A stretch of DNA of 64,000 nt, from contig NC_089781.1 in the NCBI RefSeq assembly GCF_040412425.1, positions 49,937,227-50,001,226 of the forward strand. The letters run 5' to 3'. The stretch is from Macrobrachium rosenbergii (Eukaryota; Arthropoda; Malacostraca; Decapoda; Palaemonidae). Below the pieces are notes generated by a model. It saw nothing but the letters and a program-made list of their open reading frames with translations, searched no databases and was not told where the DNA came from. Position 1 is the stretch's first letter, and each line of letters opens with the position of its first letter. This document shows, one piece after another, positions 1 to 11,320 of the stretch. The position numbers and the translations under genes were made by a program.

Positions 1-2492
1 GTTTGACACATAACAGAAAATCTGCTAGTTGTTTGTACGTCTTTGTGATGAGAGAGTGACGAACAGATAGATACTGTCGAGTCCTCAAACGCCATACGAT
101 CATTGGGGTTTAGCGTGGGTAATTCAAATGAGTGCCATACATCGAAGACCCTTATTGGTCCTTTTCAATTATAAGAGACCAATCAGCTGAGGTCTATGAC
201 CTAAGCAAGTTCAGTTTGAAAAGTTAAGATCAGTAGGGGTTCAGCGGTCGTTGGGCTAGGAAGCGCCTCAGAGTACCTTCCAACTATAATTGCATAATTA
301 AGTAGTGTAATATTAGCAACAGGGCCCTGTGTAACTATTAAGGAAAATACACATGTTAATTGTTTCTTACACATTTTATCTGCACTGGTAGAACCTATAG
401 ATGACCGAAAATCAGGTCAAGCTAACACTTTTTGAAATTACTTGAAATTAGATTTTTTTAAATGATTTTCAAATTTTGGATGTAGCACCCAAAATCTCGA
501 CATCTGGGTGCAGAAAATCATACTCTGATCAACTGACTCTAAAGAAATAAAAAAGTAGAGTCTGCAAAGATATATTGGAGGGGGGAGCAATTGGTCCATG
601 CTCCACATAGCAGATGGCTGTTTAGTACCCAAGAACAAACCCCCTCCTAAGCAGTAAAGATAATTTTTCTTGTGGTATATATTTGCTTTCATTTTGGACT
701 TAATATAACATTATGTATATATGAAATAGCATCTAAAAAACCTGCTCTTTATGGATATTCCAATTCTAACACTATCTCTTCACTGAAAGAAAGGAGAGCA
801 AACTATAATAATATAAATTTCTCTTGAGAGTCAAAACTTTATATTCAAACCTAAACAACGTATTGAGTCCTATTTTTTTCGATGAAATAAACCATTTCAT
901 TCGATTCAGCATACTTTAAAACCCACAGTCCCTTGCCATTCTCATATATTGTTTTTTTTCTTTTCTGTGCGTGACGAAAAACTATTTTTTTTTTATCCAA
1001 TTTTTGTCCTGAATATTTTTCAATTTTTGGCTGTAGCAGCCAAAATCACCAAAATCCAAAGTGCAGGCAACCAGAATCTGAATCTATGGACTCTAAAGTA
1101 TAGAAACAATGTGGTCTGCAAAAATCCCTGGGGGTTTCGGCTGCTGGCCCATGGTCTAATTGGGGAGATAAACAGTGTTGGTGGAATGGAAGAAAAGGTC
1201 TAAAGGGAGAAGTAGTAGAAAGAGTATGGGTACGTTTGCTAGGTTGTTTGGAGAGAGTATGCATGATGGGTTGTTTGATTTTGAGGGATTTGAGTGGGAT
1301 GTGGAAGGAGTGAACTTGGTGGGTACAAGGAATGTGGATGATGATATGCAAGAGTTGGGTGGATTGGAAGCAACACAGGGTTGTGAGAAAGACGGTACAT
1401 ACAGTGTGTGTGTGTGTGTGTGTGTTTCTTTGGGTTGAAAGAGTAAGTGTAGGAGTGACTGTGAGTGAGAAAGAGTAAGCAGTACTAGAGTGTGTGAGTG
1501 GGGGAGTTTTGGGTAGCTTGAGTCGGAGCACAGCAGAAATAAATGAGAGTATGGAAGAGATGATAAAAGCCATGTCAGGTGTTAGTGAGGTTGGAGCAGA
1601 CATAAGCCTCCAGAGTGTGAGTGAGGGTGGTGTGAATGGTTCAGAACCGAGGCTGGGTGAATCTAATGCAGTTGGAGTAGAAGTGAGTGAAGAAGAGGTG
1701 GTGAATGTGATGCCATGGGCCAGAAATCAAGGTCCAGTTCCGGAGTATGAATAGTGTTTAGTTTCTTTTGTTCGTTTCATTTGATGATTTTATGTTTTTT
1801 TTTCCATTGTGCTCGTACTGTATGTATGTTTTTGTTCATGAATGTGTGATGTGTCTGGTTGTTCATGTTTGTTTTTTCTTTTATTGTTGCAGCTGAGTGA
1901 TTGGTGGTTACACTTTCCTTCACCTGTAATCGCATTCTTCGTTTTTATAACAAATGTAACGGTGAAAGTTGGAAGTTTTCTTCGGATTCTGGATATTTCC
2001 TGTCGTGTTCCATGTAACGAGTGAACTGGTTTTGGCTATCGATTCTCAAGTGTTTGAATGCTTAAGCTTGCCTTATAAGGCAAGTTCCATCATTTGGCCA
2101 TCCATCAAACAATCTTAGATAGGTGCTGGTTGTCTCTACAAAGTGAATGACATTGTTGATATACTCTATTCCTCCACTGGTTTCGAAGAGCATTGAGCCT
2201 GACTGAGAAGTTTATGTATCAACTTCCAGTTGTCATCTAGATAAGCTGTGGCACAGGATTAGACTGAAATCATAAGTCTGGCAGTGTGTGTTTAGAAATC
2301 TAAATACAATGAAAACTAGTAGAGACAACTGATCAGTTGGGATCTGTGTTGGTTGCGTGATGAAATTTGAATACAAGGAAAATGATTGAAGACAGTATTT
2401 AACTGCTCTACACTGGGACCTTCTCATCCTTTGGCAAGACTTGAGGAAACAACTTTGTACCAGTTGTTGGGTCACTATTTAATTTGGTAAAC
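1..2492. other. Unassigned AT-rich sequence upstream of the DIRS element
   Basis: No gene is recognised here. The only longer open frames are low-complexity: plus-strand frames around 1175-1438 and 1494-1754 (the latter 86 codons, Ser/Glu/Val-rich, ending near a Gly-Pro-Val-Pro motif before its stop) and an antisense frame driven by the GT repeat. The Gly-Pro-Val-Pro ending is loosely reminiscent of gypsy polyprotein C-termini, but no catalytic motif is present, so no function is assigned. A short perfect palindrome (cttgccttataaggcaag) lies near 2069-2086. Confidence 0.4.
1404..1425. repeat. (GT)n microsatellite
   Basis: About eleven perfect GT units. It accounts for the repetitive Val-Cys or Thr-His peptides predicted in overlapping frames. 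Confidence 0.95.
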
Positions 2493-2681
2493 ATGACATT
2501 TTTATAATAAAATAAGATTTTATATCATACTTACCTGTTGTTTACATATAGCTGTAATTCTCGATCTCGACAGAAAATTCAAAACTGGCGGTCCCGCTAA
2601 TATATGGTCAGGTGATACGACTACCCCGCCCTCTACCGGGGTGCCTGGATCCATTTCCATCAACAACTAATCATATTTTCT
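2493..2681. repeat. DIRS left inverted terminal repeat
   Basis: Positions 2531-2681 are the near-perfect reverse complement of 8683-8834 (about 151 bp, covering the ctaccccgccctctaccggg segment). The outermost ~38 bp (2493-2530) differ from the other end, and these unique outer tips are what the internal complementary region copies. Confidence 0.95.
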
Positions 2682-2723
2682 ATGTCCCCTTGTCCCTTGC
2701 GGGGAGGCGGGTGGGAATGTTTT

Positions 2724-2818
2724 ATATGTAAACAACAGGTAAGTATGATATAAAATCTTATTTTATTATAAAAATGTCATTTTTATACATGAACTTACCT
2801 GTTGTTTACATATAGCTG
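2724..2818. repeat. DIRS internal complementary region (ICR)
   Basis: 2724-2780 is the exact reverse complement of the left tip 2493-2549 (57 of 57 bases). It is followed without a gap by 2781-2818, the exact reverse complement of the right tip 8810-8847 (38 of 38). This end-to-end complement of both termini is diagnostic of DIRS elements and is thought to align the two cDNA ends during circle formation. It lies just inside the 3' ITR in element orientation. Confidence 0.95.
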
Positions 2819-3221
2819 ATTGCCACATTGAGGCGGTGGGCATGGACAGCTGTAAGTGTTAAATGGAAAAAACCTGAGATCATCAGGCTAAGAAAAAAAC
2901 GTCTTAACTTTGGATCCTTACCTGCTAAGGAAGCTGTTTTCTCGGTTACTGCCTCTGTAACCTGCTATCCTTAGTGCAACTGCGGGGGCCTAGTAGCTCA
3001 GACGCAGGTTGCTATATGGAGAAAGGTCTGTTGGCCCAGCCGTCTTGACACAATCAACCAAAGCATATAATGCCCCTGCTCAGGCGTAGTACTCAAAGCA
3101 TCCACCATCATATCACCCAACCATAAAAACTCACACCAACCTATTAAAATTAGACCTACTAGGCCATCTAACCTCTTAGGCTCTAGTAGTCGACCAAAAA
3201 AAACTTCTGCACCCAAGGAAA

Positions 3222-4437
3222 CTAAGGAGAGGATCTAGAGCCTCTGGTTTCCTTGCCCATCACCGTGTCAGACGCAATAAAGGGGCCCAACGTACTGCAG
3301 TCTTCATATGTGGTTTGGATCTGTCTCAGATAATGCGAGGCAAAAACAGACGAACATCTCCAATAAGTTGAACTTAGAATGTCCTTTAAAGCCATGTTCT
3401 TCTTGAAGGCTAAAGAAGTTGCAATAGCCCTAATTTCATGAGGCCTCACTTTAACTAAGGGGAAATCCACATCCCTTAATTCCTTGTGTGCCTCCTGAAT
3501 CAGTTCTTTCAAAAGGAAAGCAATCCCATTTTTAGATAGAGGTTCTTGGGGTTCTTAGTTGAGCACCATAAAAATCATGAGTTCCTCTTACACTTCTGGT
3601 CCTGTCCAGATAGAATTTCAATGCTCTGACCGGACAGAGAAGTCTCTCCATTTCTCTTCCACTCAAGGAGGATAGGCTAGGAATGGGAAATTCCCTTGGC
3701 CATGGATTACTAGGGTTTTCGTTCTTAGCTAGGAAACCCAAGGTGAAGGAAACTACAGCCTTATCCGCACAAAAACCAACTCTTTTGTCCAGAGCATGAA
3801 TCTCACTTACTCTCTTTGCCGAGGCCAGTGCCAAGAGAAAGAGAGTTTTCTTAGTTAGATTCCTAACGAGCAGGGAACTCAAAGGCTCAAAAGATTTGGA
3901 GGTAAGCCACTTTAGCACCATATCCAAATTCCAATGCGGTACACGAAGAGATTTGCCTTTAGTGGTAGCAAAGGATTTAAGGAGTTCTGCAATATCTTTG
4001 TCCGAGGAAAGGTCTATACCTCTATTCCTGAAAACTGCCGCCAGCATACTCCTATACCCCTTAATCGTGCTGACAGCCAATTTCTTCTCCTTGTGCAGAA
4101 ACAAAAGAAAATCCGCCACCTGGCTTAGAGTCGTAGAAGTGGAAGACACTCCAGACTCGGAGCACCACTCCCTGAAGCACTTCCACTTCGCTTGATAGAC
4201 CTTTGTAGACGAGGGCCTGGTTGATCTAGCCATTGCCTGCGCCACTCTTCTAGAGAAGCCTCTCCTCCTGTAGAGTCGCTCGAGAGTCTGAACCCTGTCA
4301 GATTTAGATCTGACGGGTTCCTGTGGAACTTTCTGCTGTGCAACTGGCACAGAAGGTCTGGTCTGAATGGCAACCTCCTTGGCCAATCCACTACTTTCTC
4401 CAGTAGCTCTGGAAACCATGATCTTCCTGGCCACCAT
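3222..4437 (-). pseudogene. Tyrosine recombinase (DIRS integrase), frameshifted
   Basis: Encodes the site-specific recombinase that would join the circular DIRS cDNA to chromosomal DNA. The first 301-codon segment (4437-3532) has the basic N-terminal core-binding region with Arg-rich helices (QTLERLYRRRGFSRRVAQAM) and then the first catalytic Arg in the ASAKRVSEIHALD block. The catalytic C-terminus continues in another frame at 3512-3222, with the H-x-x-R box (RPHEIRAIAT), a downstream Trp and the nucleophile Tyr in FASHYLR. The R-H-R-Y set is therefore readable but split by a frameshift between about 3513 and 3532. It is the last gene before the ICR and 3' ITR. Confidence 0.9.
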
Positions 4438-4450
4438 GGAGCTATAAGGA

Positions 4451-6123
4451 TCATTGACACACCTTTGTGTGCTCGAAACTTTTCAGGACTTCTCCCAGCA
4501 TCCTGAAGGGAGGGAATGCATAAAGGAAGAGACCCGACCAGTCCAGGAGCATGGCATCCACCGCTAATGCTTCTGGGTCTGGAACAGGAGAGCAAAAGAG
4601 AGGTAGTCTGCGGTTTTCCCTCGTTGCGAACAGGTCTAGCATGGGAGTTCCCCAAACCTTCCACAGGCCTTGGCAGACTTTCTGGTGGAGGGTCCATTCC
4701 GTCGGAATGACCTGGAGTGACCTGCTGAGGATATCCGCTCTTACGTTGAGAGCTCCCGGGATGAAGCGAGTTACTAGCTCTATGTTCTTGGTTGCCGCCC
4801 ACAAAAGCAGGTCTTTTTGCGATCTCGAACAGAGAGAAGGAGTGAGTGCCTCCTTGTTTATTCACGTACGCCAGAGCTGTGGAGTTGTCCGAGTGCACTA
4901 CTATCTTTTTGTTTTCCACCAGAAGCACGAAATGTTCCAAGGCTAGATGTATTGCCTTCAACTCTTTCGCATTTATGTGCCAGTCCCGTTGGGATGAAGA
5001 CCAATTGCCTGACACTTGAAGATCCCCCAATGTTGCTCCCCAACCCTCGTCTGAAGCGTCGGAGAACATCAGGTCTGGGTTCCTCTGTCTCAGTGACAAA
5101 CCTCGATCTAGTTTGCTCCTGTCGTTCCACCATGACAGATCTTGCTTTACTTGAGTGGATAGAGGAAAAACAAACGAATCCATGTCTTTCTTCCTGTTCC
5201 AGATCTGCTGTAGGAAGAACTGAAGAGGTCTCATGTGTAGCCTCCCCAGACTGACGAACATCTCTAGCGATGAGAGGGTGCCTAAAAGGCTCATCCATTC
5301 CTTGGCAGAACAAGTCTTGGCTGCCATCAGGTATCTCACTTTCAGCAGGCATTTCTCGATCCTTTGAGACGTCGGAAAAACCTGAAAAGAACTGAGTTCA
5401 TCCGAACTCCCAAATAAGTCAAGTCTTGAGATGGAGAGAGTTGTGACTTTGGAAGATTTACTATGAGTCCCAATTCGTCGGTAAGAGAAAGGGTCCTTTG
5501 TAGGTCCTTCATGCATTGGCCTTTTGACGGGAGACCGGATTAGCCAGTCGTCGAGGTAAAGGGAAATGTGAATTCCCTCTAAGTGAAGCCATTTCGCAAC
5601 TGGAGCCATCGTCCTTGTGAAAACTTGTGGGGCTGTTGATAGGCCAAGCAAAGAGCCCTGAATTGAAAAGCCCTGCCTCTGAACACAAACCGTAGGAATT
5701 TCCTTGATCTCGGATGGATAGGTACATGAAAGTATGCGTCCTGGAGATCGAGGGACACCATCCAGTCTCCTTCCTTCAGGGAATTGATAACCGACTGTGT
5801 GGTTTCCATCTTGAATGGTGTTTGAAGCACAAATTTGTTCAGGGCGCTTACGTGAGAACTGGTCTCCATCCTCCTGACGATTTTGGAACCAGAAACAGAC
5901 GGTTGTAGAACCCTGGAGATGAAGGTGCGAGGACTGCTTCTATGGCTCCCTTTTGAAGGAGGGAAGTAACTTCCTCCTCCAACACCACAAGTTTCTCTGA
6001 GTCCCTGGATGATACGTTGAAGTCTACTGGCGAAGACTTTAAAGGAGGACTCTCTGAGAAGGGAATGGTGTAGCCTTCTCTCAGAACGTTGATCACCCAG
6101 GGTTCTGCTCCTTGGCCTCCCAA
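4451..6123 (-). pseudogene. DIRS reverse transcriptase / RNase H, frameshifted
   Basis: RT motifs run in order across three frames: the N-terminal block with FYNRLFLVPKSSGGWRP (6123-5848), the first catalytic Asp block MVSLDLQDAYFHVPI (5869-5579), and the YLDDW catalytic box at about 5558-5547. RNase H follows with DLMFSDASDEGWGA, the NAKEL glutamate and VHSDNSTALAY. After another frame change near 4815 comes the RNase H C-terminal Asp (VRADILSRS) and the DIRS-typical LDLFATRENRRLP / LYAFPPF tail (4804-4451). At least three frameshifts separate these pieces, so no full enzyme can be made. The YLDDW box and the missing integrase support DIRS rather than gypsy. Confidence 0.9.
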
Positions 6124-6273
6124 ACTTGCCAGAACGACTTTAGTCTGGCTCCGACCGTTGCATGAAGGACCTTGAACTCATCGGTTGGTACCCCTAGCTT
6201 TCTGGGGATGAGAAGAGAATTTTCCTCTTCCCCTAGCACGAAAAAAGGGCCGAGAAAGAGTACCCGAGAAGGC

Positions 6274-8491
6274 CTAGAGGATACAGGGAAAGAAGGCTTG
6301 GGTACTACTGGAGAAGTCGAAAACCTGGGTCTTTTCAAGAATGAGCCAGTAGGTCTTGAGTAGACTTCCGTGAGAGAGCCTCGAAATTTCCCTAACTAAC
6401 GTGGCGGGAAAAAGGGATTCCTTAAGCAAAGGAGCAAAAAAAGAGCAGATTTCTGGTTCCTGGAGACTCCTCTCGCGACAAACGAAATCCAATGTGCTCT
6501 CTTCTTCAAAATGCCGGTAGCAGTCACTGAGGCAATTTCTGACGTTCCGTCCGTGATGGCCTTGTCCAGGCAGGCCAAAATAGCATCAAGATCTGTAGCA
6601 GTCTTGGGGGAAGATCACAGACTTTCACTATCCTGCTCAAGGCTCCTATAGACCAGTCAATAAAAGAAAAGATCTCCAAGATCCTATAGGAACTCTTCAC
6701 CAGATGGTCAATTTCCGAAGACGAAGCCGACTTTGGACGAAGAAAAAGCTGAGCGACGGGCAGAATCCACAAGGCTGGAGAAATCCCTTGAGAGGAGGCA
6801 GAGTCTCCCAAGGAAAAGACTTCCCCAGTCTCATACCACGAACGAGACTTAAAAGACAGTTGAGAGGGGGAAAACAGAAAGATGTTTTACCCTGAGATCT
6901 TTTCTTGCTCAACCATCCTTCTTGCCTTCGGAGAGCTCTTTTCACGAAAACAGACAGGACCAGCTTCAGAAATCTAGAGGAAGGAGGTTTAAAATCCTTG
7001 GCAAACTGCGTGAGTCGGAGATGAAGGGGAAGCTGGAGCAAAGTCTTCTTGAAAATGTTCTTCAAAAGTTGTAAGAGATGCTTAAAGTTGGGCGTAGGAG
7101 CAGACGGAACATCATCTACTTCGAAACATCGGAAACTGGGGAGAGAATCTCTGAAGCAGTTGGAGCACCGCGGATAGAAACGTCTCCGGGAGCCAAACTT
7201 GCGTTATCCTCTTGAGTATCGCGAACGTCACCGAGGCGCCAAGAGCCCGACCAGCGTCAAGCGTATCCGAAACATGAGCTTGAGAGGAGTCAGGAGCCTT
7301 AGAAGATCCGAGAGCCAAAGAGGCGCCAAAAACCACGGTAGGCGCTAGAAGCGCAAACATTGTGCGCCTTGGAAACGTGTTTTGGAGAGCGCAAGCGCCA
7401 AAGTAGCGTCGTGAGTGCGGCCAGTGCGGGGCGGAAGTGGCGCCAGGAGCGCGATCGGCGAAGCGGAGCCAGGCGGAGCCAGGCGAAGCGGCGCCAGGTG
7501 CGTGAGCGGGAGCAGAGACCGGAGCCTCAGTTGCAGAAGGAACCTGAAGTGTTGGAGCTTTAAAACCTTCGAAAAGTCTCAAAATCTTGTCCAATTTGTC
7601 CTGTTGCGAAGGGGGCCAGGAACCGGAGGCATAAAAGCCGACTTGGGATCCAATGGGAAGGAAGCCGCTACTTGCATGCTAACAGGAGGATCCGGCGCCG
7701 CTACGATCCGTAGAACGTACATCCGGACTGCCTGAAGAAGAAGAGATCTCTGGGCTATCCCAAAAGCTACAAGACGGAAGAGGAGAACGTGCCGAAAAGT
7801 TTCTTGATAGGAACTTGACTTGGAGAGGAAGCTCTGCGTCTCTTCAGCGACCTACTAGACTCTGACTGCTTCCAACTCCTCCTCGACGAAACAGAAGCAC
7901 AAGAAGACACTTCCGCATCGCTTTTACTATAGCGAGCTGCAACAGCCTGGGACGCAACAGGACTGTTAGAGGAGCAACTGCTCGTGAGCAGACCCCACTC
8001 GCCTCCCTTCGGCTTTCGGCATGTCTTCTCCTGAGCCCTGGGAGCCGGACAGAGGCCTCGACCTAGGAGAGCGAGGGGACGAACAGTCACCTCCTCCACA
8101 ACACTATCACTGCAACACTTCGATGTCTGACATCGCACTCACATCCTGGCCAATCTTCTCTATCGCAGAGAAAAAGAGCCGAAATCTTACCATCAAATTC
8201 TGCCCAAGGTCTGACACGGTAGTGGGTTGGAAACAACAGGATCCGGGGCAGGAATAGGAACAGGAGGGGTAACAGGAACAGAACAAGAGGCAATACTACT
8301 CCTACTCTGGGAGGAACTTCTGGCGAAGCCTTACGTGCCCTATCTTTACTTAATTTTGTCTGATATTTAGCCAACTTTTGCCAATCAAGCACAGACAAAG
8401 ACGAACATTCATCACATCTATCCAGATTCGTGCACAATTTCCCTCTACAGTTAGAGGAAGAAGAGTGAGGGTCTATGTTAGACTGAGACAT
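6274..8491 (-). pseudogene. DIRS gag-like region, decayed
   Basis: The likely start is the ATG at 8491, giving a Ser-rich N-terminus followed by a small cysteine cluster (LCTNLDRCDECSSL) that resembles the N-terminal Cys box of animal DIRS gag proteins. The rest is spread over several frames: a Pro/Ala-rich stretch (7594-7112) and a basic segment (7065-6697) with the KKRSQGKTSFCFPP block seen before the RT in DIRS elements. Gag proteins package the element RNA. The assignment rests on position and the N-terminal cysteine box; frames are broken throughout. Confidence 0.65.
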
Positions 8492-8682
8492 TCAAGTTTT
8501 ACAACCCCCCCCGCAATATCTAATTTGAGATCCTGAATCAGACATAACTAGAAAAAATCTCAACCAAAGCCAAAAACAAGCCAGAACCGTCAACAAAAGT
8601 GGGTACTTCACCAAAGAAGAAACGAAAAAGCACCGATGAATTTCCTGAAGAGGAGCAGACGACTAGTCGCCGGCCCCGACAG

Positions 8683-8847
8683 AGAAAATATGATTAGTTG
8701 TTGATGGAAATGGATCCAGGCACCCCGGTAGAGGGCGGGGTAGTCGTATCACCTGACCATATATTAGCGGGACCGCCAGTTTTGAATTTTCTGTCGAGAT
8801 CGAGAATTACAGCTATATGTAAACAACAGGTAAGTTCATGTATAAAA
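8683..8847. repeat. DIRS right inverted terminal repeat
   Basis: Reverse complement of 2531-2681 over 8683-8834, followed by a unique 13-bp tip ending gtataaaa at 8847. The tip position is set by the match to the internal complementary region. Confidence 0.95.
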
Positions 8848-8995
8848 TTTAACATTACGGATAGCAAATTAGATTAGGGTTCTGTTTGATGGTCTTTTGG
8901 TAAACTGTAATATTAAGGTTAATAAATTAGGTTCTCATTCTGTTTGATGGTCTTTGGACAACTGCAGTATTGATAAACTCTAAAACTGTTCCCTG

Positions 8996-9830
8996 TCACC
9001 CAGCTCCAAAAGTGTGAAAGAAAAAAGCCCCTGCACTGTCACCAACAACGCCTCTAGGTGGGTGTTCACCCCAATCCTCACTGGATGAATCAGAAAATAG
9101 AAGCATCTCAGGAGGAAGAGTGCCAGGTGGCACCCTGATGTGAGGTTTGTGTCGTCTAACCACCAACTTAGATCTCTCCTTACTTCCTCTAATAGAGGAA
9201 TTGGAAAGAGAGGGGGGCCATCTTGCTGGAGACAAGAACTTCAACCTAGTGTACATTGAAGGGAACAGAAGTCAAGCTGTTCATAAAGGACCAACTGCTC
9301 CAAGGACGGCAGGTGACCCAGAACGATCTGCCACTGCCAAACAGGTTTTTCTGATGAGATAGAAACTTCTGCAATACCTCCCTGAACTTGCTGATGCAAG
9401 AGAAAACCTCCCACTGCACTGTGAACATGTGGAGGGAAGTCGAGAGTCCAAAACATAGTGCCTTGAACTGAAAGAATGTCCCCCAAGGGGAAGACAGAGA
9501 TAATTCTGAGAGGACTGATGGATGGACATTTGAAAATATGCAACCTTAAGGTCTACCAGTAGCATGAAGCAGCCCTCTCTGATGGAATCCAACAATGAGT
9601 GAACAGTTTCCATCTTGAACCAGATCTGACAAAGAAAGCAACACTTCAGGGCACATCACTGATGAGACAAGGGGAGATACCAAGTAAGTGGGGGCAGTCT
9701 GGGAGCCAGTGGAGACTGTTACTATCGAAGTCGTAATGGTCAAGGTAAAAGCAGTGACAGGTGATGCCTTACCAGCCTTCAGATGGTCAAGGAGGGAAGA
9801 AACACTGGGCACACCAGAGATGCCCAGCAA
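8996..9830 (-). pseudogene. Second decayed DIRS-like RT/RNase H fragment
   Basis: The minus strand from 9613 carries an RT block (METVHSLLDSIREG then LLVDLKVAYFQMSIHQSS) corresponding to the Asp-containing LDLQDAYFHVPIH motif of the intact neighbour. 9256-8996 carries an RNase H block (LLFSDSSSEDWGEH) corresponding to LMFSDASDEGWGA. The YLDD region between them is not found, so an internal deletion is likely. It lies only 150 bp from the DIRS copy at 2493-8847 but is much more diverged, so it is a separate and older insertion. No terminal repeats were identified. Confidence 0.65.
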
Positions 9831-10528
9831 GGGTCACAACTGCCTGAGCTGCTCGTCCTCTGCACACCCAGAAGGAAAGTCAGGTTAGGGTGAGACTCTT
9901 CCTTTCGTCCTGAGAGAGAGCATCCTCCTGAGGAAAACTCCCTCACAATGAAAAGAGGCCTCACTTGAGATACCGGACTGGGTGTCCTACCCTCCTCAGA
10001 GGCTCTCTACTGAACATTTATTGGGGCCAGCTAGAGGGAAACTGCTCCCTTAGTGTGGGTGGAGGGGGGAGTTTAGCAAGTGGAAGAAAAGGGCCAAAGA
10101 GGCCCTTTGGTGTCAATGGCAGAATACTACAATTTGATGACACCTGGGAAACCTCTATTCTTCTTTCCAGCAAACCTCACCCACTGTTTGGACAGCCAGA
10201 CATGGCACTCTGAACGCAGAGTATTCTAGTTACTATACACTCATACCTTCTGCAAGTGGCGCAGAGGTGTGACAGTCCACTTCTACGGAGGAGAGAAACC
10301 TATTGCAAGGCCTGCCCTTTCCTGGTGAGCCTGAAAATCTGAGGTTTCCTCACAGAGGTAAAAGGCTGAAATGATTGAGGATTTGACTCACTGTCTTGTC
10401 CTTCTTTATATGCAAAGCAAAGGAAGCATTGACTAAAGGGTTTGGATCATAATTCTTTATTTGGTAATTCTATATATTAGCTCCACGCCTGTTTTTACCT
10501 TTTCAACTGGTATTTTCTACACTTTTAG
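9831..10528. other. Unassigned spacer
   Basis: Short open frames on both strands without recognisable motifs. It may contain gag remnants of the decayed DIRS copy, but nothing supports that directly. Confidence 0.3.
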
Positions 10529-10779
10529 GGGTTCTGATACTGGCGGTGCATCTGTTTGTTGCCTGCCAAATGGAATGTCCCTTCGCCGTGTTTAGTACTG
10601 GCCCAGGGGGGTTGGGTACCCATACGTTAACAAGTTATTGCACTTGCCGGACGGGATATGAACCATTCAAAACAGACGTACCCGTGCTGTCTTGTGAAGA
10701 TCGCGTATGGAAACCCCTTGTTGGATGGACTTCTGAGGTTAATTACAGGTTAATTACACTCGAGCGCCAAAAATTAAAG
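10529..10779 (+). CDS. Candidate host exon, sushi/CCP-like cysteine-rich segment
   Basis: An open segment follows a good 3' splice acceptor (pyrimidine-rich tract ending cacttttag at 10528). It reads a hydrophobic start and then a Cys-rich block containing YCTCRTGYEPF, VPVLSCEDRVWKP and VGW. The spacing of Cys, Gly-Tyr, Cys and Trp resembles a complement control (sushi) module of about 60 residues. Two donors are possible: gag|gttaat at 10739/10740 and aaag|gtaaat at 10779/10780. No neighbouring exon was recognised on either side, so the gene cannot be named. A spurious open frame is possible, but the Cys/Trp pattern with matching splice signals makes this the best host-gene candidate in the window. 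Confidence 0.33.
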
Positions 10780-11320
10780 GTAAATTCATAATAAGCAACC
10801 AAAAAACTGTAGAAAAAGTCAAGTTATAGTGCCGTCGCCGCCGTGGAGCTACTATATAGTTCTACCCTTTTTTTTGACAAAACTCAACAACCCTACAAAA
10901 AACGAAGTAATACTCAGAAAGCATAATGAGAGAGTAAAGGGTATGTCGGGCAGAGTCAATACAGAAATCCAAAGACAACGGTGGCCAGAAACAAGCTGGA
11001 GTGCATAGCAACACGGGGCTGGGGATTTCCCTACTTGTTGATGGTCAAGAACTTCACCTGAAAGTTAAATGCCTGTTTCAGCCTGTGTTCGTAAGAAAAA
11101 TCCTTATGCAAAGAATGAAGGGTTGTAGGCTACTTGTGTACAGTAGGAAAAAAAAAAGGAGATCAAGAGTAAGGATCTAACTTTAAGGTGAAACTGAGAG
11201 AACACCCCTGTTGGACTAAGAGGTCACCCAGGTCAGGGCATGTCACCCTAAGTTACATTAGGTACGTAAAATCTGCTTAGGTCAGGACCTGGCATTGTAG
11301 CAAACGCAATGCCTATTTAG
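10780..11320. other. Unassigned spacer (possible intron)
   Basis: No convincing ORF, RNA gene or repeat boundary was seen between the exon candidate and the foldback repeat. Confidence 0.3.

Larger units (their letters stand above)
2493..8847 (-). mobile_element. DIRS-like tyrosine-recombinase retrotransposon, structurally complete
   Basis: A 6.36 kb element read on the minus strand. It has inverted (not direct) terminal repeats, a gag-like region, RT with RNase H, and a tyrosine recombinase in place of a DDE integrase, which is the DIRS order. The ends can be fixed to the base because an internal segment at 2724-2818 is the exact complement of the left terminus (2493-2549) joined to the right terminus (8810-8847), the internal complementary region used to template a circular intermediate. 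No target-site duplication is visible, as expected for recombinase-mediated integration. All three coding regions carry frameshifts, so this copy is not autonomous. Confidence 0.95.

Noticed and set aside
1046..1603. 185-codon minus-strand ORF with a Thr-His repeat
   Set aside because: Driven by the (GT)n run; the rest is low-complexity without a recognisable domain.
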